From Gammaproteobacteria bacterium (GTDB lineage Bacteria; Pseudomonadota; Gammaproteobacteria; Chromatiales; Chromatiaceae), in the NCBI GenBank assembly GCA_019136395.1, contig JAGVUH010000103.1, forward strand, positions 1 through 8,994: a stretch of 8,994 nt of DNA. The letters run 5' to 3'. The stretch's first letter is position 1; each line of letters begins with the position of its first letter. This document shows positions 1-6,991 of this stretch, piece after piece. The translations under genes and the position numbers were made by a program. The notes under the pieces are model-generated. The model was not told the DNA's origin, ran no database searches, and saw only the letters and a program-made list of their open reading frames with translations.

Positions 1-783
1 GATGACCGCCGCGGTCTTCTCCGGGTCGTTCAGATAGCCCTTCATGACCTGGACGCCGCCGATGAGGATGAGCCCGTCCTCCCCCGGGGGCAAGGCGGCC
101 AGGGTGTCCGGGTCAACGATGCGGAAGCTGGTGCCGGGGAGGGGCAGGCCCACGGTGCCGGGGCGGGAGGCAGTCTGGATCTTCCAGTCGTCGGTATCCA
201 GGGTGTCCGGGACATTGACGCTCGCGACCGGGGTGGTCTCGGTGGCGCCATAACCCTCGTAGAGGGTCTTGTGAAACTTGAGGGTGAAGGCCTCGCGGAC
301 CTCCGGGGCCAGGCGCTCGGCGCCGGCCACCACCAGGCGCAGGGGGGCCAGCATCAGCGGGTGCACCTTGCGGTTTTTGGTGTACAGGCGCAGGAAGGTC
401 GAGGTGCCGAACAGGACCGTGGCGCGATAGCGGGCGATGGCCTTGGCGCTGCCCAGGGCGTCGGTGGGGTCCGGGTGGCAGACCATGGGGATGCCCTCCA
501 CCAGGGGCAGGAAGGTGGTGACGGTGAGGCCGAAGGCGTGGAAAGGTGGCAGGTTGGCCAGCAGGATGTCATCCTCCCGGGTGTTGAGCAGGTCGGCGAT
601 CTGCCGGCTGTTGGCCATGAGGTTGCGGTGGGTCAGCTCCACCCCCTTGGGCGTCCCCTCGCTGCCACTGGAGAAGAGGATGACGGCGGTGTCCTCCGGG
701 TGGGTGTGGCGGCCCCAGAGGGCGAGGAGGGCGCGGGCCGGCAGCAGGCTGGCCAGGAGCAGGGTCAGCTGCCGTTCGCCGGG
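1..783 (-). pseudogene. aas: C-terminal part of the aas AMP-binding (acyl-ACP synthetase) domain, out of frame and cut at the window edge
   Basis: From about 783 down to position 1 the minus strand encodes an uninterrupted acyl-ACP/acyl-CoA synthetase domain, one frame away from the upstream part of aas. The AMP-binding P-loop SSGSEGTPKG lies near 638-670. It is followed by LPPFHAFGLT and by the GYGATETTP adenylate-binding motif near 235-262. Further on, PPGEDGLILIGGVQVMKGYLNDPEKTAAV reaches the left edge in recognisable family motifs. No start codon with a ribosome-binding site precedes it, so it is not an independent gene. One extra base in the C4 run at 781-784 (minus-strand sense) would join it to the upstream part, reading A-P-G-E-R-Q-L across the junction. 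In full-length relatives of about 1140 residues, roughly 130 more residues would lie beyond position 1. The cause may be a real mutation or a base-calling error. Confidence 0.85.
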
Positions 784-3026
784 GCGGTGGCCGCGCCCAA
801 CATGGCGCGGACATCGATGCCCCGGGCCGCCAACCGGGTGAGGAAGCGGTCCGCGGTGATGACATGGCGGATGCCAGCGCTGGCGATGGCGGCGCCCAGG
901 GCCTCGGGGCTGGCGGTGTAGTTGAGGTTCACCACCCGCTTGCCGGTCAGGAGCCCGGCCAGGTTGGCGATGGCGCAGGCGCCGCTGGCGGGCAGGAGGA
1001 TGCCGACCGCCGCCTCCGGGGCTAGGCGGCGGAGGCGGCGGGCGAAGAGCAGGACGGCGGTGAGCAACCGCCGATGGGTCAGGCGGGTGCCACTGGACTC
1101 GATGACCGCCACCCGGTCGGGGTGGCGTTTAGCGGTGCGCAGCCAGGCCAGGGGCAGGGTGGGCAGGCTGAGCACATAGTCCTGCCAGGAACTGACCGAC
1201 AGCTCGAAGACCGCCTGCTTGACCGTGTCGGCCCCGGCGCTCAGGGGCAGGGGCGCCCCGAAGGCCACCACCACCGCGCGCAGCCGGCCCTCCTCGCGCC
1301 TCTGGCGGAGCCGGGCCGTGGCGTAGGAGAAGAGGCTGCCCCAGAGACCGCGCAGGTAGAAGGGGACGATGACCGCCTCCCGGTCCGCGGCCACCTGGCG
1401 CGCCGAGAGCTCGAAGCCGCGCTTGAACTCGGCGAGTTGTCCGTTCTTGCTGATGGTGCCCTCGGGGAAGATGCAGACCACCTGGCCCTCCTCCAGCAGC
1501 CGCGCCAGGAGGGCGATGGCGTGGCGGCTGCTGCCACGCGAGATGGGCACCACCTGAAAGAAGTCCAGGAACCACTTGAGGTACCAGCGGGCGTAGATCT
1601 CCCGTTCCATGACGAAGCGCACCGGCCGCGGGCAGGCCATCTGCACCAGGGCCCAGTCCAGCCAACTGATGTGATTGCCCAGAAGCATGACCCCGCCGGT
1701 GGCCGGCAGGTGGTCCAGGCCGATGACCTTGAGGCGGAAGCGGGTGGCCACCAGCCGCTGGATGAGGAAGCGGATCAGGGACTGGGGCAACTGATAGAGG
1801 GTGTAGGCCGCCCCGATCAGGGCGATCAGGGCCAGGCCCAGGATCAGGGTCTGGTCCCCCAGCTTCAGGGCGGCGGCGGCGATGGTGATGCCAAGGAAGG
1901 CCAGCATCCACAGGTTCTGGATGAAGTTGTTCGCCGCCAGCACCCGCCCCAGGGCCTGCTCGCCGGCGTTGAACTGGATCAGGGCGTTGAGGGGCACCAG
2001 GACGAAGCCGCCGAGGACACCGATGAGGAAAAAGTTGAGGCCGTGGGCCCAGGTCGAGTCCAGCCCCGGCACCAGGAAGAGGGTGATGGCGATGCCCACC
2101 GCCCCTAGGGGGATGAGGGCGGTCTCGATGTAATTGCGCGACACCCGGCCGGCGATGATGGAGCCGAGGATGATGCCCAGACCCGAGCTGGCGAGGATGC
2201 CCTGGATCACCACCGTGTTGGTCTCCCCCAACGTGTCCTTGGCGAAGGCCGGAAAGACCGCCAGGATCACCTGGGAGATGGACCAGAAGACCGACAGGCC
2301 GATGATCGACAGCCAGACGACGCGGTTGTCCCAGGCCGTCAGCAGGTTGTCCCGCAGGTAGGCCCCGCGCCGGTAGCGGGCCCAGTCGAAGGTCAGGGCC
2401 TCGCCAGCGTGGGTCTGGGGCAGCCGGTAGGCGAGCAGGGCCTCCACCAGGGAGGCCAGGGCCAGCAGCCAGCCCAGGGGGGCGATGAGGTGCATCACCT
2501 CGCCCGGGGTGGTGTAGGTCGCCTCGCTCAGATAGCCCTCGAACAGCACCGAGAAGAAGAAGATGCCGAAGAGGATGGCGGTGGTGGTGGTGGCCTGGAC
2601 CCAGCCGTTGGCCGTCGCCAGGGCCTCGTTGCCCACCAGTTCCTTGATGTAGCCGTACTTGGCCGGGGAGTAGATGGCGCTCTGGGCGGCGAGCAGGAAG
2701 GTCATGGCGAAGGCCGGCCAGAACCAGCCCAGGTAGTAGCAGAGGGTGATGGCCAGGGTGATGGCCACCGCCGCCCAGGCCGCCAGGCGCATGACCCGAG
2801 GTTTGGCGAAGCGGTCGGCCAGGTAGCCCGAGGGGGAGAACAGCAGGACGAAGGGCAGCAGGATCAGGGCGTTGACGATGGCCGTGAGCAGGATCTGGGC
2901 ATCGCCGTCGTAGGTCTTGAACAGGGTGTTCTGGATGATGATCTTGTGGCCCAGGTCAACGAAGGCATTGAGGAACATCATGCCGATGAAGGGCAGGAAA
3001 CCGCCGATGCGAAAGAGGAGCCTCAT
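765..3026 (-). CDS. aas: Fused LplT-like MFS flippase / PlsC acyltransferase / start of acyl-ACP synthetase (Aas), N-terminal part before a frameshift
   Basis: This 753-residue frame starts at an ATG (3024-3026) preceded by GGAG at a 9-nt spacing. Residues 1 to about 415 form a multi-helix MFS transporter. It contains a PAKYGYIKELVG segment like that of LplT, which flips lysophospholipids across the inner membrane. Residues about 430-620 are a PlsC/LPLAT acyltransferase domain with the HX4D catalytic motif (H452, D457 in NHISWLDW) and FPEGT at 520-524. From about 640 an AMP-binding ligase domain begins, ending at a TGA (765-767) in the middle of the domain. The rest of the domain continues in another frame down to position 1. 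In the known trifunctional family, lysophosphatidylethanolamine is imported and reacylated with acyl-ACP made by the ligase domain. The E. coli equivalents are the separate proteins LplT and Aas. Family assignment is firm; whether the gene is functional depends on whether the frameshift is real. Confidence 0.9.
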   Translation of the reverse strand: MRLLFRIGGFLPFIGMMFLNAFVDLGHKIIIQNTLFKTYDGDAQILLTAIVNALILLPFVLLFSPSGYLADRFAKPRVMRLAAWAAVAITLAITLCYYLGWFWPAFAMTFLLAAQSAIYSPAKYGYIKELVGNEALATANGWVQATTTTAILFGIFFFSVLFEGYLSEATYTTPGEVMHLIAPLGWLLALASLVEALLAYRLPQTHAGEALTFDWARYRRGAYLRDNLLTAWDNRVVWLSIIGLSVFWSISQVILAVFPAFAKDTLGETNTVVIQGILASSGLGIILGSIIAGRVSRNYIETALIPLGAVGIAITLFLVPGLDSTWAHGLNFFLIGVLGGFVLVPLNALIQFNAGEQALGRVLAANNFIQNLWMLAFLGITIAAAALKLGDQTLILGLALIALIGAAYTLYQLPQSLIRFLIQRLVATRFRLKVIGLDHLPATGGVMLLGNHISWLDWALVQMACPRPVRFVMEREIYARWYLKWFLDFFQVVPISRGSSRHAIALLARLLEEGQVVCIFPEGTISKNGQLAEFKRGFELSARQVAADREAVIVPFYLRGLWGSLFSYATARLRQRREEGRLRAVVVAFGAPLPLSAGADTVKQAVFELSVSSWQDYVLSLPTLPLAWLRTAKRHPDRVAVIESSGTRLTHRRLLTAVLLFARRLRRLAPEAAVGILLPASGACAIANLAGLLTGKRVVNLNYTASPEALGAAIASAGIRHVITADRFLTRLAARGIDVRAMLGAATAPANGS

Positions 3027-3188
3027 GGGCCGCTACTCCGGGATAAGGGTTGGGCCCAGCGGCGGGTGAGGGTCCCTGGGCGGGAAGCGTTGTCAACTAT
3101 ACCTGACCAAACCACGCTGGTTTTCGCTTAGAGCGAAGAGGATCGAGGAACCCAGGATGCGTGAGGGTCTGGGTACCCCGTCCCGCAC
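3027..3188 (-). promoter_or_regulatory. thrE-aas intergenic gap with weak promoter-like and hairpin sequences
   Basis: This 162-bp gap separates two genes of the same orientation. Read on the minus strand, it holds TATAGT at 3096-3101, a fair -10 hexamer, but no convincing -35 at 16-18 bp. It also holds a perfect TTGACA at 3091-3096 with no -10 at the right distance. A small inverted repeat, TTCGCT-TAG-AGCGAA (3123-3137), could form a 6-bp hairpin, but no T-tract follows it on the minus strand, so it is not a clear terminator. A near-duplicate GTGAGGGTC occurs at 3066-3074 and 3161-3169. The gap is long enough for aas to have its own promoter, but the sequence does not settle this. Confidence 0.25.
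3036..3039 (-). promoter_or_regulatory. Ribosome-binding site of aas
   Basis: On the minus strand GGAG lies 9 nt before the ATG at 3024-3026. It supports that start codon for the fused flippase/acyltransferase gene. Confidence 0.55.
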
Positions 3189-4469
3189 CTAAATCCGCGG
3201 CCGGCGGCCCTCCAGGAGAAAGATTGGGAAGATGACGCCAAAGATCAGGGCGCTGATGGTGAAGACCGTCTTGAGCAGGGTCTGGATGGTATGGGTGGCC
3301 ATCTCCGGGGGGACCGCGGCGGGGGCCAACTGGGTCAGCAGGAAGAGGTGGTTGAGCCCGTCGATGGCCAGGAAGCCGGGGATCATGGGCAGGACGCAGA
3401 TCAGGGCGAACACCGCCGAGGGGAAGGGGGTCCGGCGGGCGAGCAGGGACATGAGCACCGCGACCGCCGCTGCCCCCAGAAAGGCGGCCACGGCGATATC
3501 CAGCCCCCCGAGAACGATCAGCTCGGTGCGCACGCCCCGGGCCAGGATGCCCCCCAGGCCGAGGAGGGGGATGAAACGCCCCGGCACGTTGAACAGCAGC
3601 CCCAGGCCCATGGCCGCGATTCCGGCGAAGAGGCCGTCGGCGAGGCGGACCAGCCACAAGCCGATCTGGGGCGCGGTCTCCGCTTGCAGGCTGTCGAACA
3701 GCAGCAGCAGGGGCACGCTCGCCGCCAGGGTCAGGATGACGATCATCATCCCGGCGTAGGCGAGCCGACCCCAGGCCACGGTGTTGTGGTTGTGCAGGAT
3801 GTCGAATCCGGCATTGATCAGGGGGAAACCCGGGACCTGGGGCAACAGCACGGCGATGATCGCCACCAGCCCCGTGGTGGTGCCCAGCAGGCTGGCCACC
3901 AGACCGGAGACCAGCACCCCCGCCAGGCCGGCGAGCAGGACGCTGAGGTAGAGGTTCTGGCCTCGCGTGAGCAGGGCCTTCTTCACCAGGCTGAGCAGCA
4001 CCGCGGCGGGCAGGATGGCGGCGCAGGCCAGGAGATCGGCGCCGTTGACGATGCCGAAGGCCAGGGCCACCAGGCCCACCAGCAGGTGCTGGGTCCAGCC
4101 GCTCAGGGGCGAGTGGCGATGGGCGATCCCGTCCAGGCGCCGGCGGAGGTCGTCCGGGCTGGGGTGCTCGCGCTCCAGCGCGCGGATCAGGTGGCTGATG
4201 GCGATCAGCACCTCGATATTGAAGGTGACGAAGCTGGTGCGCCGTTCCACCCGGGTGCGAAAGTGCCGGCCGCGAATGTCGGTGATCATCAGGCCGTCGT
4301 ATTCGATCAGGACATGGATGTCGTCACCGCCCAGGTAATTTTTCAGGGCCTGGATGCTGTCGAGCACCCGTTGCACCGTGGCGCCATGCTGAAACAGCAG
4401 CTTGCCCAACCGCAGGTAGATGTCGATGAAGTGTCCGGGATGGTAAGGGGATGGCGTCGTGGTGGTCAT
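3189..4469 (-). CDS. thrE: Threonine/serine exporter family (ThrE-type) membrane protein, two-domain form
   Basis: This 426-residue inner-membrane protein has the ThrE architecture. A soluble N-terminal region (about 1-122) with HGATVQRV and IEYDGLMITD segments is followed by about ten hydrophobic helices, near 125-163, 172-217, 236-257, 273-312, 317-340, 350-373 and 400-420. Each membrane half has a conserved proline-glycine loop: VPGFPLINAG at 212-221 and MIPGFLAIDG at 362-371. This corresponds to the YjjP-like and YjjB-like halves (ThrE and ThrE_2 domains), here in one chain. Characterised members export threonine and serine using the proton gradient; YjjP/YjjB has also been linked to succinate export, so the substrate here is open. 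The ATG (4467-4469) has only a weak AGG upstream. It is transcribed away from the yhiI-rbbA set, and aas follows 162 bp downstream. Confidence 0.88.
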   Translation of the reverse strand: MTTTTPSPYHPGHFIDIYLRLGKLLFQHGATVQRVLDSIQALKNYLGGDDIHVLIEYDGLMITDIRGRHFRTRVERRTSFVTFNIEVLIAISHLIRALEREHPSPDDLRRRLDGIAHRHSPLSGWTQHLLVGLVALAFGIVNGADLLACAAILPAAVLLSLVKKALLTRGQNLYLSVLLAGLAGVLVSGLVASLLGTTTGLVAIIAVLLPQVPGFPLINAGFDILHNHNTVAWGRLAYAGMMIVILTLAASVPLLLLFDSLQAETAPQIGLWLVRLADGLFAGIAAMGLGLLFNVPGRFIPLLGLGGILARGVRTELIVLGGLDIAVAAFLGAAAVAVLMSLLARRTPFPSAVFALICVLPMIPGFLAIDGLNHLFLLTQLAPAAVPPEMATHTIQTLLKTVFTISALIFGVIFPIFLLEGRRPRI

Positions 4470-4552
4470 GGATGGCCTGGGTTGGGTGAGCGGGCTTGCC
4501 CGTCAGGGCCGGCGGACCTTCAGACAGGCTCATTCGAGGAACTTGGCGGTGA

Positions 4553-4581
4553 AGTATAGTGGACCGGGTAGTGGTTGTTTC
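4553..4581 (-). promoter_or_regulatory. Candidate sigma-70 promoter for thrE
   Basis: On the minus strand TATACT (4553-4558) is a good -10 hexamer, matching five of six consensus bases. GAAACA (4576-4581), 17 bp upstream, is a weak -35 with three matches. Transcription would start near 4546 and give a leader of about 75 nt. That leader contains a small GGGC/GCCC palindrome (4491-4502), 22-33 nt before the thrE ATG. Confidence 0.35.
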
Positions 4582-4617
4582 TCGGGCCAGATAACTTACT
4601 GGGAGATCTTCGGACTA

Positions 4618-4647
4618 TTGACAGGGTGGCACTCGCCAGTCTCTGAT
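4618..4647 (+). promoter_or_regulatory. Candidate sigma-70 promoter for the coiled-coil protein-yhiI-rbbA gene set
   Basis: A perfect TTGACA (4618-4623) is followed after 18 bp by TCTGAT (4642-4647), which matches four of six -10 consensus bases. It lies about 95 bp before the likely ATG at 4743 and is the best rightward promoter-like sequence in the divergent gap. The -10 sits between the arms of an inverted repeat, which suggests regulation. Confidence 0.4.
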
Positions 4648-4664
4648 TCGCGCTCGGACTGGCG
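4634..4664. promoter_or_regulatory. Operator-like inverted repeat CGCCAGTC-N15-GACTGGCG
   Basis: Two perfectly complementary 8-bp arms, 4634-4641 and 4657-4664, are separated by 15 bp, with arm centres 23 bp apart (about two helical turns). The candidate -10 element at 4642-4647 begins right after the left arm. A dimeric regulator bound here would block RNA polymerase. A 15-nt loop with no T-tract argues against a terminator. No regulator gene is visible in the window, so the binding protein is unknown. Confidence 0.4.
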
Positions 4665-4742
4665 GGCAGCTCAGCCGTCTCCGGTCCCCAAGTTGCGGTG
4701 TCCAATCCCTTCCTGACCAGCGATGCCCTCGGCGGTGAGCCC

Positions 4743-5750
4743 ATGTTGAAACTCTTGCATTCGATTTTTGGTGGCCGTGAGCAACGCGGCCGTTATCCCG
4801 CCTCCCTGATCGAACGGGCGACCGAGCGGGTGGTGGAAGGTACGGACCCCCGGCTGCGGGCCTTGTCCGGCCTTAGCCGGCGGCTGCATGACCCCATCGT
4901 TAAGGCGATCGACCATGTCATCGAGGTGGTAAATGGCATCCCGGGGTTCCTGGAGGTGACTGCCGCCGCCCATGGCGCCGACCCGCGTTTGGGCGCCCTG
5001 TTCGCCTCCGCGGACAGCATGTTCGACATCCTGGGGCGGGACCAGGCCCTGCGGGAATATCTCGAGACCGGCGAGGGGCGGGTGGCGCGGCGGGTGGTCG
5101 GCCTACTGATGGCGGAACGGGTGGAGCGCCACGTCCTCGGCATGGATCTGGTCGGCGACCAGATCCGCCGGGACGTGGCCCAGGTGGTGGTCAGTTTCGT
5201 GGCCCATCGGTTTCTGGAGCCCAACGTCAGCGAGGAGGAGGGGCGGCGCCAACTGATGCGCCGGGCCTTCGACTTTCTCCTGACTCAGGCCCTGAACCGC
5301 ATCAGCGAGGTCAAGCTGGAACGGGCCGACCTGTCCCGGCAGCGCGATCTGCTGCAGCGCAAGCTCAGTGCCCTGGAGCAAGGCGGCTGGGGCTTCAAGG
5401 CCCTCGATCCGCGGCACCCGGACCTGGCCACGCTCATGGCGGAATTGGATGACGTCACCGCCCAACTGGAGGCCCTGGGGCCGGACCAGGAGACCCTGGA
5501 GGCCCATCTGGGGATCGTGATCGAGGTCCTGGCCAACCCCGGGCAGCATCTGTGGGTGGAGCCGATCACCCTCTACCTCGACGCCATGAACATCGTCCGG
5601 GAGCCGGAGAATGCCGCCACCCGTCGCCTCGATTTCATGGAATTTCGCGGCGGCCGCGGCCAGCGGGCCGTCACCCTGCCCCTGGCCATCCAGCCGGACC
5701 TGCTGCCCCCCCGGGAGGATTTCCTGGCGGCCCTGGACCGTTATTACTGA
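4743..5750 (+). CDS. Unrecognised soluble helical protein with coiled-coil segments, first gene of the yhiI-rbbA set
   Basis: I do not recognise this 335-residue protein. It has no signal peptide and no membrane helix, so it is probably cytoplasmic. It looks mostly helical. Residues 20-150 are rich in paired charges (RATERVVEG, RLRALSGLSRRLHDP, RVARRVVGLLMAERVERH). Residues about 183-213 and 226-256 have heptad-like patterns suggesting two coiled coils, separated by a glycine-containing turn (EQGGWGF). The C-terminus (270-335) contains WVEPITLYLDAMNIV and ends LAALDRYY. The ATG at 4743 is preferred: GGTGAG stands upstream, though only 3 nt away, and the resulting N-terminus MLKLLHSIF looks natural. 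An in-frame GTG at 4698 would add 15 residues but has no ribosome-binding site. The stop is 10 nt before the yhiI start, so it is probably co-transcribed with the exporter genes and may assist them. That role is inference from position only. Confidence 0.8.
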   Translation: MLKLLHSIFGGREQRGRYPASLIERATERVVEGTDPRLRALSGLSRRLHDPIVKAIDHVIEVVNGIPGFLEVTAAAHGADPRLGALFASADSMFDILGRDQALREYLETGEGRVARRVVGLLMAERVERHVLGMDLVGDQIRRDVAQVVVSFVAHRFLEPNVSEEEGRRQLMRRAFDFLLTQALNRISEVKLERADLSRQRDLLQRKLSALEQGGWGFKALDPRHPDLATLMAELDDVTAQLEALGPDQETLEAHLGIVIEVLANPGQHLWVEPITLYLDAMNIVREPENAATRRLDFMEFRGGRGQRAVTLPLAIQPDLLPPREDFLAALDRYY

Positions 5751-5760
5751 CCCCTTGTCG

Positions 5761-6984
5761 ATGAGCACGAAGGTCCGCCGGTGGTGGGTGGGGGGCCTCC
5801 TGGTCTCCGTTCTCATCGCGGTCATGGTGGTGGCATGGGGACTGCGGACCGGCGTTGACCTGGCCACCCTGCCGCGAGCCTTGTTCGGGCTGTTGAACCA
5901 TCGCGGCCTGCCAGAGGGCCTTGCCCAGGGCAATGGCCGTCTGGAGGCCACCGAGGTCGACGTGGCGACCAAGATCCCCGGGCGGCTGCTGGAGGTGCGG
6001 GTGCGGGAGGGCGACCGGGTGGCGGCGGGCCAGGTGGTGGCGGTGCTGGACACCGCCGCCCTGGAGGCGCAGCGCCGCCAGGCCGAGGCGGAGCAGCGCC
6101 GGGCCGAGCAGGAACGGGAGCAGGGCCTGGCGGTGGGGGAGCAGCGCGCCAGCGAGCTCGACTATGCCCGCCGCGATCTGGCCCGGCTGGAACGGCTGGC
6201 CCGTTCGGGCAAGTTCGTCGCCGAGGATCAGTTGGACCAGGCCCGCACCAAGGTTCGGACCGCCGAGGCCGCCCTGCGGGCGGCACAAATCCAGGTCGTC
6301 GCCGCCGAGGCGGCGATCGCCGCGGCCCAGGCGAGCAGCGAGCGCGTCGCCGTCGATATCGCCGATGGCACCCTGCGCGCCCCGCGCGACGGACGGGTTC
6401 TTTATCGGCTGGCGGAACCCGGCGAGGTCCTGGGGAGCGGCGGCAAGGTCCTGACCCTGCTCGACCTCACCGACGTCTATCTGGTGATCTTTCTGCCGGC
6501 GCCGGCGGCGGGCCGCGTCCCCCTCGGCGGCGAGGCCCGGATCGTCCTCGACGCCGCTCCCGAGTACGTGATCCCCGCCAGCGTCTCCTTCGTCGCGCCG
6601 CGCGCCCAGTTCACCCCCAAGCAGGTGGAGACCCAGAGCGTGCGCGAGCAACTGGCCTTTCGCGTCAAGGTCCAGATCCCCCCGGAGCTCCTCGTCCGCT
6701 ACGAGCCCCTGGTCAAGACCGGCCTCCCCGGGGTCGCTTATGTCCGGCTCGACCCCGACACCCCCTGGCCGGCGAAGCTGGCCAGCCGGCTGCCGCCGGA
6801 GCCTAAACAGGATGCGGGTGCCGATCACGACCCAGGGTCTGATATTGCGCCAGGGCCAAAGGCAGTTACGGCGTCAAAGCGGGCGCAAGGGCTGGAGCCG
6901 GATCAAGGCGCTACGTCGGGGCCGGCGCCTGAGACCGCAACGGGGACGAACGGTCCGGTCACGACCCGCTCCCGGGAGCCCTGA
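5761..6984 (+). CDS. yhiI: HlyD-family periplasmic adaptor (membrane-fusion protein), YhiI type
   Basis: This 407-residue protein links an inner-membrane ABC exporter to the periplasm or outer membrane. A single N-terminal helix (about 8-27) anchors it. The first lipoyl half (57-98) contains [19 protein letters not shown] and [13 protein letters not shown]. An alpha-helical hairpin (about 100-197) rich in A, R, E and Q follows. The second lipoyl half (201-236) contains [12 protein letters not shown] and AEPGEVL. A beta-barrel region then includes [32 protein letters not shown] and [13 protein letters not shown]. From memory these align closely with E. coli YhiI, whose gene sits beside rbbA. 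E. coli YhiI ends near the RLP at 343-345; here about 60 further residues (348-407) form a P/G/A/T-rich tail with unusual codon use. An insertion of about 20 residues (30-48) follows the anchor. The ATG lacks a clear ribosome-binding site, so translation may be coupled to the upstream gene. Confidence 0.9.
   Translation: MSTKVRRWWVGGLLVSVLIAVMVVAWGLRTGVDLATLPRALFGLLNHRGLPEGLAQGNGRLEATEVDVATKIPGRLLEVRVREGDRVAAGQVVAVLDTAALEAQRRQAEAEQRRAEQEREQGLAVGEQRASELDYARRDLARLERLARSGKFVAEDQLDQARTKVRTAEAALRAAQIQVVAAEAAIAAAQASSERVAVDIADGTLRAPRDGRVLYRLAEPGEVLGSGGKVLTLLDLTDVYLVIFLPAPAAGRVPLGGEARIVLDAAPEYVIPASVSFVAPRAQFTPKQVETQSVREQLAFRVKVQIPPELLVRYEPLVKTGLPGVAYVRLDPDTPWPAKLASRLPPEPKQDAGADHDPGSDIAPGPKAVTASKRAQGLEPDQGATSGPAPETATGTNGPVTTRSREP
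6802..6981 (+). other. Low-complexity C-terminal tail of YhiI
   Basis: These 60 codons encode a tail rich in P, G, A, T, D and Q, with no hydrophobic segment and no clear repeat period. By my count about 21 of 60 codons end in A or T, whereas the rest of the gene is almost entirely G/C-ending. The tail looks disordered and is absent from E. coli YhiI as I recall it. Confidence 0.6.
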
Positions 6985-6991
6985 GCTGACC

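Noticed and set aside
765..800. Programmed -1 ribosomal frameshift in aas
   Set aside because: No slippery heptamer or strong adjacent structure is evident, and known Aas proteins do not use frameshifting as far as I know. A one-base deletion is simpler.
1074..2108. Long plus-strand open frame opposite aas (similar ones at 2409-3131 and 3291-4559)
   Set aside because: These encode G/Q/H/E/D-rich low-complexity proteins without motifs and lie opposite well-supported transporter genes; they are antisense shadows of hydrophobic coding sequence.
3123..3137. TTCGCT/AGCGAA hairpin as a rho-independent terminator of thrE
   Set aside because: The stem has only 6 bp and no T-tract follows on the minus strand.
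5611..5760. Extension of yhiI upstream to an ATG at 5611
   Set aside because: The extra 50 residues are a shadow of the preceding gene. The family N-terminus with its membrane anchor begins at the ATG at 5761.
5671..6828. A 385-residue minus-strand open frame across yhiI
   Set aside because: It is composition-driven (G/L/A/R/H) with no domain. YhiI on the plus strand explains the sequence.
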